DNA from: Tetracladium setigerum
Lineage: Eukaryota; Ascomycota; Leotiomycetes; Helotiales
Assembly (NCBI GenBank): GCA_031472005.1
Contig: PZJY01000011.1
Span: forward strand, 1-64,000
Direction: 5' to 3'
DNA length: 64,000 nucleotides
The notes beneath the pieces are model-generated. The model saw only the letters and a program-made list of their open reading frames with translations, was not told where the DNA came from and made no database searches. Positions 34,074 through 45,274 of the stretch are shown one piece after another. Positions within the stretch are counted from its first letter, which is position 1. Every line of letters starts with the position of its first letter. A program made the position numbers and the translations under genes.

Positions 34074-34898
34074 AGTATTTTCCATTGTGGTCATTCAGAA
34101 ATACCACCAAATGAATTCAGAAAATATCATTCCATGATTTGAAAAAGGCACTTGGGCAATAGAAAGAGCTCTAAGTTACTATAAAAGATTTACTAGCTTC
34201 ATAGTAAAAGCGCTGATTAGCTTGTTTTCAGCGTTGATTCTTGTATCAATTGTTGCCGGTGCCGTTGCTGTTGCTGTTGGACTCTCGAGCCGTAGTGCAC
34301 GGTAATTTATCATGAGTTTGTAAGCCTTTCTAGTGTTCATAGCATGTTACGGTTACAAAAAATGGGCCTGAGTACCAAGGGCTCCCACGGGACCAAGAGC
34401 GGTGTACTAATTATTGCCGATGGCGGCAAGAAACTCGTAATTCATTGGCAGGCTTTATACGAACAATGGAGGTGGCTGGAATTTGGAGAATACTCTAGTC
34501 AACAATAGCTATACTAGCGTGGCTCGGACATGGACCAGCATTGAATACTTTCGCCATGATTGGCCACATCAGCATGGTTTTAAACATGTGAGCTGAGCTC
34601 GCATCTCTGGCTCAAGCACAACGGCCAGTCACTGCTTCGTGAACTACTAGCAAAGTATTACGAATCAAACGCCACATTATATCATCGATTGAACAGAAGG
34701 GATCACCTATAGTACAAAAAATGATGATGAAATGTCACCTGAGATTGCAAACACGCTACCATAACAAATTACTATATAACCTTCCTCCATCCAAGTTTAA
34801 CATTATGATGTCGACAATCTTGACAATCACTCCGCTCTTCCATCTCGAAGCAACTATATTCAACAAAGCAGTACTTCGACTCAACAGGAAAAGCTACC
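34074..34898. other. Intergenic, no gene seen
   Basis: About 0.8 kb between the regulator and the secreted NTF2-like gene. No ORF with recognisable features and no clear repeat were found. The last part includes the CT-rich, ATG-poor leader of the next gene. Confidence 0.4.
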
Positions 34899-35852
34899 AT
34901 GTCCATAGCATCAACATTCATAGCTGTTGTTGCCCTGGTCTTCGCTGGCATTTCGCTGGCATCTCCAACACGAACCCATTCGGATTACCGTCCCTCTATA
35001 TACCCCAATATTGCCGACACCAGTCATGCTACTCCAGCACTTATCGATTTCTCACGTGGGTACTTTGTTGCAAAGAGCACACATGACTCGGACGCTTGGC
35101 TTAGTTACTTTAACATCCCTGAGCTCACCTATATCGACTCCACTGTTGGTTTCGTTTACAACTCCACCAACTTCGAAGATGCAATCAGAAATTTGACACA
35201 ATCTTGGATTCCAGAAGCAAAATCATACCCAACCCGCATTATTGGAAATATGAATAGTGCAGTGATCTTCTTTGGAGACACACCCGCCATGTTCGGGACT
35301 GAGCTTCGGGGAGCTGCTTCACTGGAATTTGAGGGCGGAAAGGTTGTTCGCCAAGTAGACTACTGGGATGGCCGCAATAATCCATTCATAAGTCACCGTG
35401 TTTCGAATGACAAGTTCCCGGTCGACTTTGGAGAATCGACATTTCGGGGACGCCAAGACCTGGTGATCGAGAATATTACAAATGATCTTTTCGTAGCGTT
35501 ATCGACAGGAAACAGTACAGCAGCTGCGGCGCTTTTTACGGCTGATTCAGTTCTTGAAGATGCGACTACTCGGACGAGGATCGAGGGTCAGTGGGCTATC
35601 GAGACGTATTTAGCCCGCGTGTTATCACTTGTCCCGTACGGGATCGATTCGACTCTTCGGCATGTGGTAGGCAGTAGGCTAGGCGGTGGTTATGAATGGA
35701 TTGGTGGTCCTAATGCTGCCGCTCGCAATGGCCTCATTGCTATCGAACTAGACGATGACTATATGATCACCCGACTGACCGCCATTTGGGACGCCTCTTG
35801 GGCAAGTGATGATACTATGCTGGCATTGACTGGACTCGCAATTGAGACATAA
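34899..35852 (+). CDS. Secreted protein with two NTF2/SnoaL-like halves
   Basis: A single exon of 317 residues. A signal peptide (about 1-21, MSIASTFIAVVALVFAGISL) is followed by two similar alpha+beta modules: about 45-165 (FSRGYFVAKSTHDSDAWLSY...) and about 185-312 (ITNDLFVALSTGNSTAAAAL...). Each has the helix-then-sheet layout and the DGRNN/VDYWD or VGSRLGG/AIWDASW strands of SnoaL-like polyketide cyclase folds. The pairing is inferred from pattern and spacing, not alignment. Several N-glycosylation sequons support secretion. Function unknown; these folds can be catalytic or simply ligand-binding. Confidence 0.7.
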   Translation: MSIASTFIAVVALVFAGISLASPTRTHSDYRPSIYPNIADTSHATPALIDFSRGYFVAKSTHDSDAWLSYFNIPELTYIDSTVGFVYNSTNFEDAIRNLTQSWIPEAKSYPTRIIGNMNSAVIFFGDTPAMFGTELRGAASLEFEGGKVVRQVDYWDGRNNPFISHRVSNDKFPVDFGESTFRGRQDLVIENITNDLFVALSTGNSTAAAALFTADSVLEDATTRTRIEGQWAIETYLARVLSLVPYGIDSTLRHVVGSRLGGGYEWIGGPNAAARNGLIAIELDDDYMITRLTAIWDASWASDDTMLALTGLAIET

Positions 35853-37574
35853 ACGTCACGACAAAAGCCTATATGCGAATGAGTCAATCAGTCAAGAGAC
35901 TGTGACAATGATGGTGTGTTATGGTCTAAGAGGTATGGCCTTTTGTCATACAGTCTGGTGTTCGGAATTAGTGTATTCAGTATTTTAATGCTAATATATT
36001 CTTGACTCCTCAACATTGATAATATTGTCCATCTCTAGTACCGAAAGATAGCTTCGAAAACATGTTTCTATGATATGGCTGCTAACGCAGCACCCAAATG
36101 CCGGCGATTAATGGTGGCCTACCCTCTTTCTTTTATCTTTTCAGCCTCGTATCATTGCAAAACCCCGGTGTTCACAGGAATTCTTCAATTTTATGAGGTA
36201 TAAAGCGTTTGTTAGAAAGAGGGGAGACCCTTATATATTTAAGTTTAACTCGTCGCTAAAGAGGCGTGAAGAGCCGGTAACCACCAGTTTTAATTATAAT
36301 TTAAATAAAAGTTTAAATAATAATAATAAGGAGGAGGATCTTATTAACGAAAATATATCTAATAGGTAAGAGCTTCCACCCCTTAAAGGTAATCTATAAA
36401 TAATTAAAGAGACCCTATTAACTTAAAAGTCTCGGCCTTCTTTAAGAACCTTATCTCGTGGATAAAAGAGGGATCGGGCAGATATTAACCTAATTAAAAG
36501 TAGACGGAATTCGTAAAGGCCTCGTTATTAATTAATTATATCTTAATAATTAATTAATTTAATTCTCTTATAAATTATTAATTTTTATTAAAATATAAAT
36601 AGAATCTTATACGTGACTTTTTTTTATAATAATTTTTATATTAATTTAAAAAAAAAAAAACTTATTATATTAAAATTAAATAACGTATATTCCTTATAGG
36701 TTTTATATTTACTTATTAAAAACTATACCTTAATAACTTATAAATATCTATAATTCGGGTCTAAATAAACTTATAGCTTATAAGTTAAAAGAAGCTACTT
36801 AAAAACCACCTTATAGGGCGGATAACCGTGGATTTCTTGGCAACCCGCGGTTTTTTTTTACAGCCTAGAGCTTGCTATGTGTCACATTACGAGTCCAAAG
36901 AGTCCACTGTATTTTCCGTGAAAATCTGTCAGTCGGTATCCACATCTTTTCGATCTGTAGCGTCATCCACTCGAGTTCGTTTTGTCATTGTTCTTCGCTT
37001 TTCCAAAGGAGGCACAGGGAATTATGAAGCTACTCTACTTCGAGAGGACTACAGTTGAAAACAGGAAAAGCACGTCTGGTGAAGTTGCCTCGGACTTGAA
37101 GAATCAGTCATGAACCATGGTTATCATGCCAAAGTCCGACTACACGATCCAATCCAGATTCATGCCTTTATTAAAAAACATTGTCGCTTCCATCTGCAGT
37201 GCCCATGTCTACGGCCCTCACAGTCGGCACTCTCATGTCCCCTCTCTAAAATGTACACAGTTCGTGATCGGTAAACTACACAAGATGGAGTTATCAACAA
37301 AACATCTGATGTCTTTGTTTTATCTCACGAGAAGTAGAGTATCTTTAGAGATGGATACAAAAGATCAACCATAATTAACTGATACAACGCCGATCAGTAT
37401 AATAAAAGAAGCACTCTCCAATGAGAGTAAAACGCAAGATTTCAATCTTGCAAGAAAACCTTCGAAGATCTCGCATCGATTCCACACAATCGCCCCTTCA
37501 CGAACTGCTCCCACACGATTCCTGCATCTTACCCAATGCTGTTTTGTCCAAGAGTGTGTCTCATCAAAACGGAT
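35853..37574. other. Intergenic with NACHT fragment and AT-rich relic
   Basis: 36060-36203 is a duplicated piece of the NACHT gene. 36204-36800 is AT-rich and stop-laden with a poly-A run near 36650, resembling RIP-damaged repeat. 36828-37560 has normal composition but no recognisable gene. Confidence 0.5.
36060..36203 (+). pseudogene. Duplicated fragment of the NACHT gene
   Basis: It matches 21034-21178 of the NACHT gene with roughly nine mismatches by eye. The reading frame is still open and encodes almost the same peptide (FYDMAANAAPKCRRLMVAYP...), with a few replacements such as Asp-to-Asn, and ends at a stop just after the homology. No other part of the gene is nearby, so it is a stray exon-internal fragment, either copied from 18.6-22.4 kb or left by a lost paralogue. 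Confidence 0.9.
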
Positions 37575-38176
37575 TTACACATTAGGACACTGGTAGTTAA
37601 TGCCCTCCGACCATCCCGGTTGATGCCATCCATTGCACTGAGTCCAAGCACATAGTTGATGACCGTAGTTGCCGCAATTTCCGAACCCATCGTCCAAGGA
37701 TGCTTCGTAGTAGGACGCCCGGAATCTGCAGTTGTTTTCGCCGAGAAGAATGCAGGGTCTCTCGCACTGCGTTGCCTTCAGGTTGAGGTTGGCACGATAG
37801 CCATCTAGATACACATGTTAGCACCTTCCTGGTGCTAGATGTATGAGGAAGTTGGGCCATGTTTTCAAAGGAAAGGGACTCATCCAGCAACCTGAAATGC
37901 CGAGGAATACTCACTAGATAAAGAAACAAATCCTGCTCTTCCTGAGTTCCAAAGTTCTACATAGTGACCATTTCCAAATGAGAAGCCCCAATGTGTGTCA
38001 GTGTTTGAACCGGTTTTCCCTTGATGTTGTTGCTCGTAGAAGTCGTCGTTATCCCAAATCTGTACTGTCATCCCGTCGCCTCCAAGACCATAGCCGGCAT
38101 TGGTATGGATACGAATGCAAGCTTGAACGGAAGATGCGAGCGTGAAAGCTGCGAGAAGGGGAGCCGTGAACTTCAT
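37575..38176 (-). CDS. Small secreted protein with eight cysteines
   Basis: Exons 37915-38176 and 37575-37804 on the minus strand (110-bp intron, phase 1, GTGAGT donor) give about 163 residues. A signal peptide (MKFTAPLLAAFTLASSVQA) ends just before the first cysteine. The mature part is Gly/Asn/Trp/Tyr-rich with eight cysteines, six of them in the last half (CERPCILL, NNCRF, GNCGN, LCAWTQCNGW, YQCP plus one), so up to four disulfides are possible. No known domain was recognised. Size, secretion and cysteine density suit an effector candidate or antimicrobial-type protein, but this is inference. Confidence 0.75.
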
Positions 38177-40288
38177 TGTTTGAGAGTGATTTGGATTAAT
38201 GAGAGAGTGATGAAGTGTGTGGATGATAGAATGATGAAGAAGAGACTCAAAGATGTATTGTGACAGTGATGAGATTAAAACTCATAGTGAGGAGTACAAG
38301 ATATTATATAGACGGCGGAGAGTTCTCAGTTTGTCCTCTTTATCTTCTAACCTCGGCTATAACCTCTTTTCATTCTATATTCTCCTTCCTAACATCGTTC
38401 AATCACCGTAATGATGAACACGTTGCAATTCTGCGCCGCAAGCTCGCGGAGTAAATCCGAGTTTTTCAGGGAAGTTATCGAATTTCTTCTGCTGCACACG
38501 AAATACTTGCTGCGGTGAAGTGAATACGAAGCATCTCTTGACAAGGATAAGGTTAAATTAAACTATTCTCCCGCTGCACAAAAAATTGGCAGTATTAGCC
38601 GACCCCACGAAAACAACCACGCCGTTCAAGGAGTAATACTATAACGCGAGTCCTATATTATTATTTGAAACTCGAGTATATTATAGAATAAGTAATTCCC
38701 TCAATGGTTACTCAAGTTGAGATAATTTTAAGGATTTTCGTTACTATTTCTCCTCCCTGATCAAAAGAGGCTGTCAAAGGTGTGCGGATATCTTCAGCTA
38801 ATACTCCCACTTTTTTTTTGTTCAGCGGAGCTATGCATGCAAGGGAACGTACCGTACCTAAGCTACCTAAGCTTCGTTTGTCCCGACTGTGCCACGCGAA
38901 TACAGTAGTCGCATTTATCCCATAAGCCGCCGCCAGCTCCAGACTTGAGACCCCTGCAACTCCATCAAGATCTAGCAACGCCTATTGGCCGCATCGCTCT
39001 CGCGCGCACATTAATCAGCCGTACCGAACTGTGATTTTACCTTCTTTTGACACCAAACCTGACTATGCCGCTTAAATTCCTCCATAAGTACCGAGGGTCC
39101 TTTGCGCGATCCAGAACGTGAAGCCACAGATTTTGTCTGTAATAGGCAGGTGTGTACTAATTTTATGCCTTCGTAAAACTCGTTGTCGTACGAAGTATGC
39201 ATTAGTCCTTCTCACATGAACAATTATAGGCGAATCTGTTCTCTTGCCGAAGCCCATAGTCAACGCTGCACTACATACCGGATTAGGGATCAGGCTTGGC
39301 TGAAAAGGCTCAGCTTGGAATTCTATCCAGAACCAAGTACCTAATTAGCCTTTACGCGGTCCAAGGAGTCCCTCGATCATGGGACTGAAATTACCATAGG
39401 AGGTGAAGTACAGTAAAGTGGGGTGAGATAACAAGAAATCCTCCCTGGGAACGTCAAGCAAGGAGAGACTAGGCAGTGTTATCATGGCGGCAATGGCTGG
39501 TCGGATAACTCCCTGATACTGACATATTCCATCGACCCTTGGAATAAATCGCTGGTGGCTATCCCTTACCTCGTCCCACTGGGTGCATATGCTTTGCGCG
39601 ACCCCACATTGCATGTATATAAGGCCCTTATGGCACAGACTCATTTCTTCAGTCCTTCCTTCATCCTCAATCAAGCATATTCACCCCCTCAAATTCATCA
39701 CTTTCATCACGAACTCACCGATTCACTCACTACTACCGATTTCATCATTTCATCATTTCAGCCATACGGTCAGCCGTTCACGTCTATACGTACCCTCCTT
39801 CTTTCTATTTACCTTAATAATAGTTAGAAAAACTTCAAGAGATTTATTCTCTTACCCTTGGCCCTCGGCCGTTGACTGGGTGAACATAGAATGTGAAAAG
39901 TTTGATGAATAGAGGTGCAGAATATCTCCACATTCTCAAGTCCCTCGTCGCCGTCCTGTCTCTATGGATCTGGCCTTACACTAAGTACTCCTCTATTTTC
40001 CGCTCTATTGTTACAATCGTGATCCTAGGTGCCAAGCGGTTCACAGGACACATGAGGATCCTAACTCAACCAATGATAGCCCTACAGTGGGACTGTGGCT
40101 TGCATGACCACAACGACCGTAAGCAACGACCTCCTTATCTCGATCTCGCAAGCTTTTCAAAGACAATCAGGTTAACGTCAATCATCTCAAAATTAAACTC
40201 GAAGACAGGTACCATCTATCACGGATAGCAAGCTTTCTTAGAGCAGTCGCTGCTATTACCTCTTCTGGGGCAATCTAGTCTTGCAGCA
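38177..40288. other. Intergenic; contains dispersed repeat and one minisatellite-like unit
   Basis: No gene was recognised in these 2.1 kb. 38640-38720 is AT-rich. 39609-39774 is copy 2 of the 165-bp repeat, and 39786-39885 is an isolated unit of the array at 42370-43085. Small ORFs present have no recognisable features and overlap these repeats. Confidence 0.5.
39609..39774 (+). repeat. Dispersed 165-bp repeat, copy 2 (plus)
   Basis: Inverted relative to 22624-22790 and alike over its full length. It contains TATATAAGGCCCTTAT at the start and a leader-like CT/AT-rich stretch. Sequence similarity stops sharply at both ends. It is followed directly by an ~80-bp repeat unit, which the other copy lacks. 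Confidence 0.75.
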
Positions 40289-41763
40289 ATGACGACTTTA
40301 CCGCCAGCCTCGCCCACAGACCTAAATACTGTTCTATGTAATATTCCTGACATACCTACTCTGTTCAACCGAATTCATGGAGAGCCCAATCGATATAACG
40401 TCTCCCAATTCGTGGAAGCATGTCCTGACATTTGTCAGCTTTTTTATGGTTCGGGGAACCCAGATATTTCTGGAGTTGGAGTGAGTGTACTCTTTCTGCT
40501 ATTACGGTATATATTAATTGTATAGGCCATAATATCGTACATAATACAGGGCGCTGCGGTCTTCTTCTTTGGCCCTTTACTAGTAATCGCCTCTCGTATG
40601 ATCGACATAAACTTCGACCTAAGCCATCCTTATCAGCACAAGAAACGAGCAAAGCAAGGCCTGCTCTTGGCGAAGACATCTCTGAACGTCAGCCAGGGAG
40701 CGATATATATAGCGCTATCGATAGCGATTGCCTCTATTATCAGGATCAAACAATGCCCCCCTCTGCACGAGCTCAAAATCATCTACAATCTGAGTGTGTA
40801 TCAAATGACCAATTGTGTTGGGTCTTTCCTCCCTTTTGTTATGATTTCAGCTGCAAATCGCCCGAAACGCAAGTCAAGGCTACTGCTTCTGGTCAATATA
40901 TTGTCTTGCATACTATGCGTCACGTCTACATCGATGGCGGACACATCGCAATTCGATAGCAGTACGGTCCGCACATTTGACAAATTTTGTTTCGGCACTT
41001 TCAGTCTTCCCAACTTTAACGAGAAATTGAAGACCGGGGAGTCTTTGATGTATATCTTGAGTATAGTTATGATGTCTGTGTTTTTTGGTTTCATGGCTTT
41101 TTGCGTTCTTCGCATTTTCTTTCTAAGTGACCGAAACGCCGAGGCATTAATACAAAAACATCTTTACACATCCTACGAAAACTTCATGGCGATTTGGTTC
41201 CTGTTGATCGGAACTCTCATCTGGACAATGTTTCTACTCAGTGCCATATTTGATCTTCAGGATCAGAGATTAATTGTACAGTCATTCTCCGGTGACGCGT
41301 ATGAGGATAATCACTGGGGTTTTGGTCAGGTCACCATGATGTTATTATGGGTTCCTCTGGTTATCGACATAGTACTGGACACCTTAGGTAGGATAGAATC
41401 TCTAGGGAATAGCGCAATCAAGCTAATGACGTGAATTCAGAATATTACCGGCCCGAAAAGGCTCAGGCAGCCAATTCTACTAGAGATTACGTTCAGACCA
41501 TTGAGACAATCCCGCATCGAGTACAACCTTTGAACTTTCAATCAGATTCAAGTTCGCCAATGGAAAGGTTTGTGCCATTGACGTCTCAAGTCACCCGTCT
41601 TGAGACAATCGGGCACCGGTCTACTCAGGTCACACGTAGAACCTGGCCGCGTAATGAGGAGGGCACTTACTTGCCAACGAGGACCCCTAGCTTTCGCTCA
41701 AGTGCAACGAACGGTTACTGGCCATCGGCCAACAGTACATTTTGGGGGAAAGTTAACGGTTAG
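40289..41763 (+). CDS. Seven-transmembrane protein, uncharacterised fungal family
   Basis: Exons 40289-40480, 40526-41387 and 41441-41763, with 45- and 53-bp introns, give about 458 residues. The N-terminal 60 residues contain three cysteines (LCNIPDI, ACPDICQLFYG) and the motif GNPDISGVG, which abuts the first membrane segment, an arrangement I know from uncharacterised fungal membrane proteins. Seven hydrophobic segments follow between about 65 and 380 (for example AAVFFFGPLLVIAS, SIVMMSVFFGFMAFCVL, MMLLWVPLVIDIVL). The tail is Ser/Thr/Arg-rich and probably cytosolic. A receptor-like or transport role is possible; no ligand can be inferred. The second intron is inferred from frame continuity; without it the protein would stop at 41434. 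Confidence 0.75.
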
Positions 41764-42365
41764 AATGATCGAATGGGAAAGTTTGGATGGTTATTAGAGG
41801 ATACAAGTTTATTTGGTTTTTCTTTTGGGTGGTATTCTTGAAAGTATTTGACAGAGGACATACTGAGTTCTAGAATAAGTTGTGGGATTGGGGATTTTCA
41901 GTCATAGGAGATCTACTGACTTGATCGTGTGATCTGAGAAGAGAATGAGACTTGAGAGACGAGTGTGGTTTATACATTTAGAATATTTACCCCGTTGTTT
42001 ACAATTGAAGAAAAGAGGAGTGGAGTGGATTAAGTGAGGAAGTGAGAAGAATGGACGAACGGAAGAGAAGTTAGAAGATGCGCTTGGTCTTCACCTTAAT
42101 ACTATATTTCACTTTCTTAATAGAGCTATATGAGAAGAAGAAAATGCATCCTTATCTATGATTATACTGCGTAGATGAAGACTAGAGGGATAGATTTTCT
42201 AATCGCATTAAAATAGGCTAATTATGTTATTAACTCCCGAATTAATCAGGAACGCCAGTTTATAATACTTTCGAATAAATAAAGTTAATTATAAACGCGA
42301 GTAAATATTATATTATAAAGTTATTTTATTTACTTTATCTTTAACACCTTTTAGCGCTAGAATAT
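41764..42365. other. Intergenic, no gene seen
   Basis: GA-rich leader-like DNA (41880-42110), then an AT-rich relic (42180-42365) with no coding signal. It leads into the repeat array. Confidence 0.4.
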
Positions 42366-43085
42366 ACTTATTTATACGCACCCTTCTTTTTTATTTATCT
42401 TAATAGCAGTTAGAAAAACTTTAAGAGATCTATTCTCTTCCCCTTGGCCGTTGACTGGGCATCAATCTTCCTCTTTCTTTCTAGTTTACCAGTTACGAAC
42501 TCATTGAGAGATTTATCTCTCCTCTAAGCCTATAACGTAGACATTTACCACGCTTCTTTCTGTCTACCTTAGTTGCGTTTAGAAATCTCAAGAGATTCGT
42601 CTCTTTTGCGTGGGCAAACGCCGGGCGTTTACTCTTCTTTTTTCTGTCTACCTCTAGAGCGGTCAGAACCCTCACAAGACACGATCTCTTCCGCTTTGGT
42701 TAACAGCCGAGCAACCCTCTCTCTGTCTGCCTTAGTTGCGTTGAGAGGGACTCTAGTGCTTGATTTCTCTCGCTTCGGTTATCAGTCAATCAACTTTCTT
42801 TCTTTTTGCCTTAATAGCGTTTAGAGGACCTTGAGGCGTTACTATTTTCGCCTTGACCAGCTTCTGGGCGGCTTTCTATCTTGTTTACCTTAGTAGCGTT
42901 TCAGAAGTACCTTCGGGAGTTACCCATTTCGCCGCAACCAGCTGCTGGGCGGCTTTCTGTCTTGTCTGCCTTGGTGGCGCTTCAGAAACACATTGGAATT
43001 CATCTATATCTCTCATCGTAACCAGCTGATGGACGGCTTTCTTTCTAGTCTACCTTAGTAGCAAGTCAGAAATTACATTGAGGTG
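42366..43085. repeat. Degenerate minisatellite, ~80-bp unit, about nine copies
   Basis: Head-to-tail units begin near 42381, 42470, 42551, 42631, 42713, 42794, 42872, 42953 and 43037 (spacing 78-89). A consensus core is CTTTCTNTCT, then TACCTTAGTAGCGTTTAGA, then a CTC/TCGC run and a TGGGCGG or CTGGGC end. The last three or four units are most alike. A lone unit at 39786-39885 is closest to the first unit here. It is not convincingly coding on either strand. Confidence 0.85.
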
Positions 43086-43190
43086 GCAGGATATAATAAG
43101 ATCTTTTAGATATTCTAATATTCTTTAAACATCATAACCCCGCTCACACCTATTAAACCCTATTGTTCTAAGACAGAAAATCGAATATCA

Positions 43191-44647
43191 CTATGATAAG
43201 GTTTGGTGGATGAAAGCCTCGATATCTGCAAGAAGCAGAGCCGGTTGCTCTAAAGCAGCGAAGTGGCCACCCTGTAACATGTCAGTAAGGTAAACTTGCC
43301 CATTTTGCTTGATACATACCACGTCATGTTCACTGTAGAAGGTCATGTTACCAGTAGTCGCTGCCCATACCCTGGGAGTAGGCCGTATTTCCTTTGGGAA
43401 TTTGGAATATCCGAGTGGGGTCGGGGGATTAGGATTAGGACCTAACCCGATTAGGGTACTCTATTCCAGCATTAACAGTGTTATTTCCATAGTTTTGGGT
43501 ATATGTTGTCATACCTGTCTATATGTATATACCCCTCGTGACATTGTTTCTGTAAGCCAGTACAAGGTTACAAATTCGAGGATGGTATCCAGAGGTAGAG
43601 GGGTATCAACCCATGCCAAGAGCTTCTCTCCTATCCAAGCAAGTAGAGCGAGGGGGTTGCTATCTAGTGCTAAACCAATTGTACTCGGTCTGAGGACATG
43701 TTGTTGGAAGTAGGAGGATCCGGTAGCTACAAATTGATCTTCTCGCTCGACGCCAGCCTTTTCTGCGCTGGTCAAGGTAACGTTTGCAAGTTCTGGAGGA
43801 CGAGCGACGATAAGATTGACATGGTATCCTGTTTGAATTCGTCAGACTGCGAACCTACACGACTGGGCTAGATACTTACCCTTGACAGCTGTGAAAAGCT
43901 GTGCCATCACAATGGCAACCCCACTTCCTATGTCCCCGCCCTGAACAAAATACCCCGACCCGTAGCCAAGGTCAACCATAAGTTGATTCATGAATGTAGC
44001 AGTATCGATCAAGGTGAAATCTCTATCTAGAGGCACAGACGAGGAGAATGCGAAGCCTGGTAGCGACGGGACGATGACATTGTACGGAAGTGTTTCTGGT
44101 GTATATTTGTTTTTCAGCATAGTGAGTATGGGAAAGAACTCCATAAAGTTTCCTGTTCAATTGTAAGTTGAGATGGGTGTTAGAGTCTGAGAACAAACCT
44201 GGCCATCCATGAAATAGGGCAATTGGAATTGCCGACTCGTTTTTGGAGAACAGTCCAACGAAATGGATGGTTTGGCTTCTTCCATCCACTGTCACGTTGG
44301 ACTTGAAATTTTGAAAACTATTGATCTTCTTTTCAACTTTTCTCCTGCGCTTAAGTAAGTACTTGTGCTCGGATTAAAGGTAAAACTAACCAATCAAACT
44401 TCTTTTCCCAATATTGCTTTGTATTAGTCAACCATCTATTATTAGTGCCGAAAGAATTGGCAAATGTTCCATTTTCCTGGAGGGTCTCCCGAGTAGGTGC
44501 TGCAACCCTGGAGTACTTCAGAAGATTTTTGAAATCATTGATATCTTTCGCCGGAACATTTACAGTGAATGGTTGAGGCGGAATTGCTGGTATGGCACAA
44601 ACAGCACTAACAAGGCTTGTGAGCGTGAGAAGGGGTGTGAGCTTCAT
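43191..44647 (-). CDS. Secreted epoxide hydrolase, alpha/beta fold with EHN domain
   Basis: Six exons on the minus strand: 44391-44647, 44199-44344, 43880-44152, 43515-43828, 43320-43460 and 43191-43271, with introns of 46-54 bp that keep frame throughout. They encode about 403 residues. A signal peptide (MKLTPLLTLTSLVSAVCA) precedes the EHN region (VPAKDINDFKNLL to YWEKKFDW). The oxyanion motif is HGWPG, the nucleophile elbow GGDIGS (Asp; the usual residue after it is Trp), and the charge-relay histidine is in GGHFAALEQP. YRQ near the fourth intron may supply a lid tyrosine. Family members open epoxides by an Asp ester. Exon 5 begins with a short telomere-like sequence replacing a usually conserved loop, so activity is not certain. 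Confidence 0.88.
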
Positions 44648-45274
44648 GGCAACGAGTTTGGTGATCAATTGAGGAAATACACAAGATTCAATTGAACGTA
44701 TGGTTTGTTTCTTTGCAAGCTTACGGTTGTAATACACAATATATATCTACAGCCAGATTTTCAGGTACGTCATAATTTAGTCGCTATGTAGTAACCCGAT
44801 GATAAATCAGTAGTCTCAGTTGGAATAACATAACGAACAAAATGAACGGAGATTGTGCTTGCTTCGTTCGGTAGAGGCTTGGTCCGATCCTGACTCGTTT
44901 TGTTAGTCAAAATTCGGCCGAATATTTAATAACGATCTTCGAAGACCAGGAGCGAACGGGTTCGGGCAATCTACAATTCCGTGTCAATACAACAAAAACC
45001 TCCGAGGCCCTTTTAATTCGCCGAGAACGGTGGTTGAAGTTAGAAGTGTTATATTTTCTTTTTAATGTCGAGGCAGAGCTTGATATTAATTCCAAGGAAT
45101 CGGATTTTGACGACAACGCCGACGATGAGCAGGAAGTGGAAGTGGAGGCGGCGGAGGAAGAAGCAGAAGTAACTCAAGTTCGTAAATCTTACCCCCGAAA
45201 TTATCTTTATCCTCTTAATCGTTTAAAAATAAGATCTCGTCTTGAAAGTCCTCCATCATCTATTGGTAGAATTT
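44648..45274. other. Intergenic; possible ATG-less open stretch
   Basis: The 5' region of the epoxide hydrolase occupies the first part. A plus-strand frame (44875-45414) stays open for about 180 codons with an acidic Glu/Asp/Val segment but has no ATG and overlaps the HET pseudogene antisense. It is probably a relic or chance. Confidence 0.4.
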
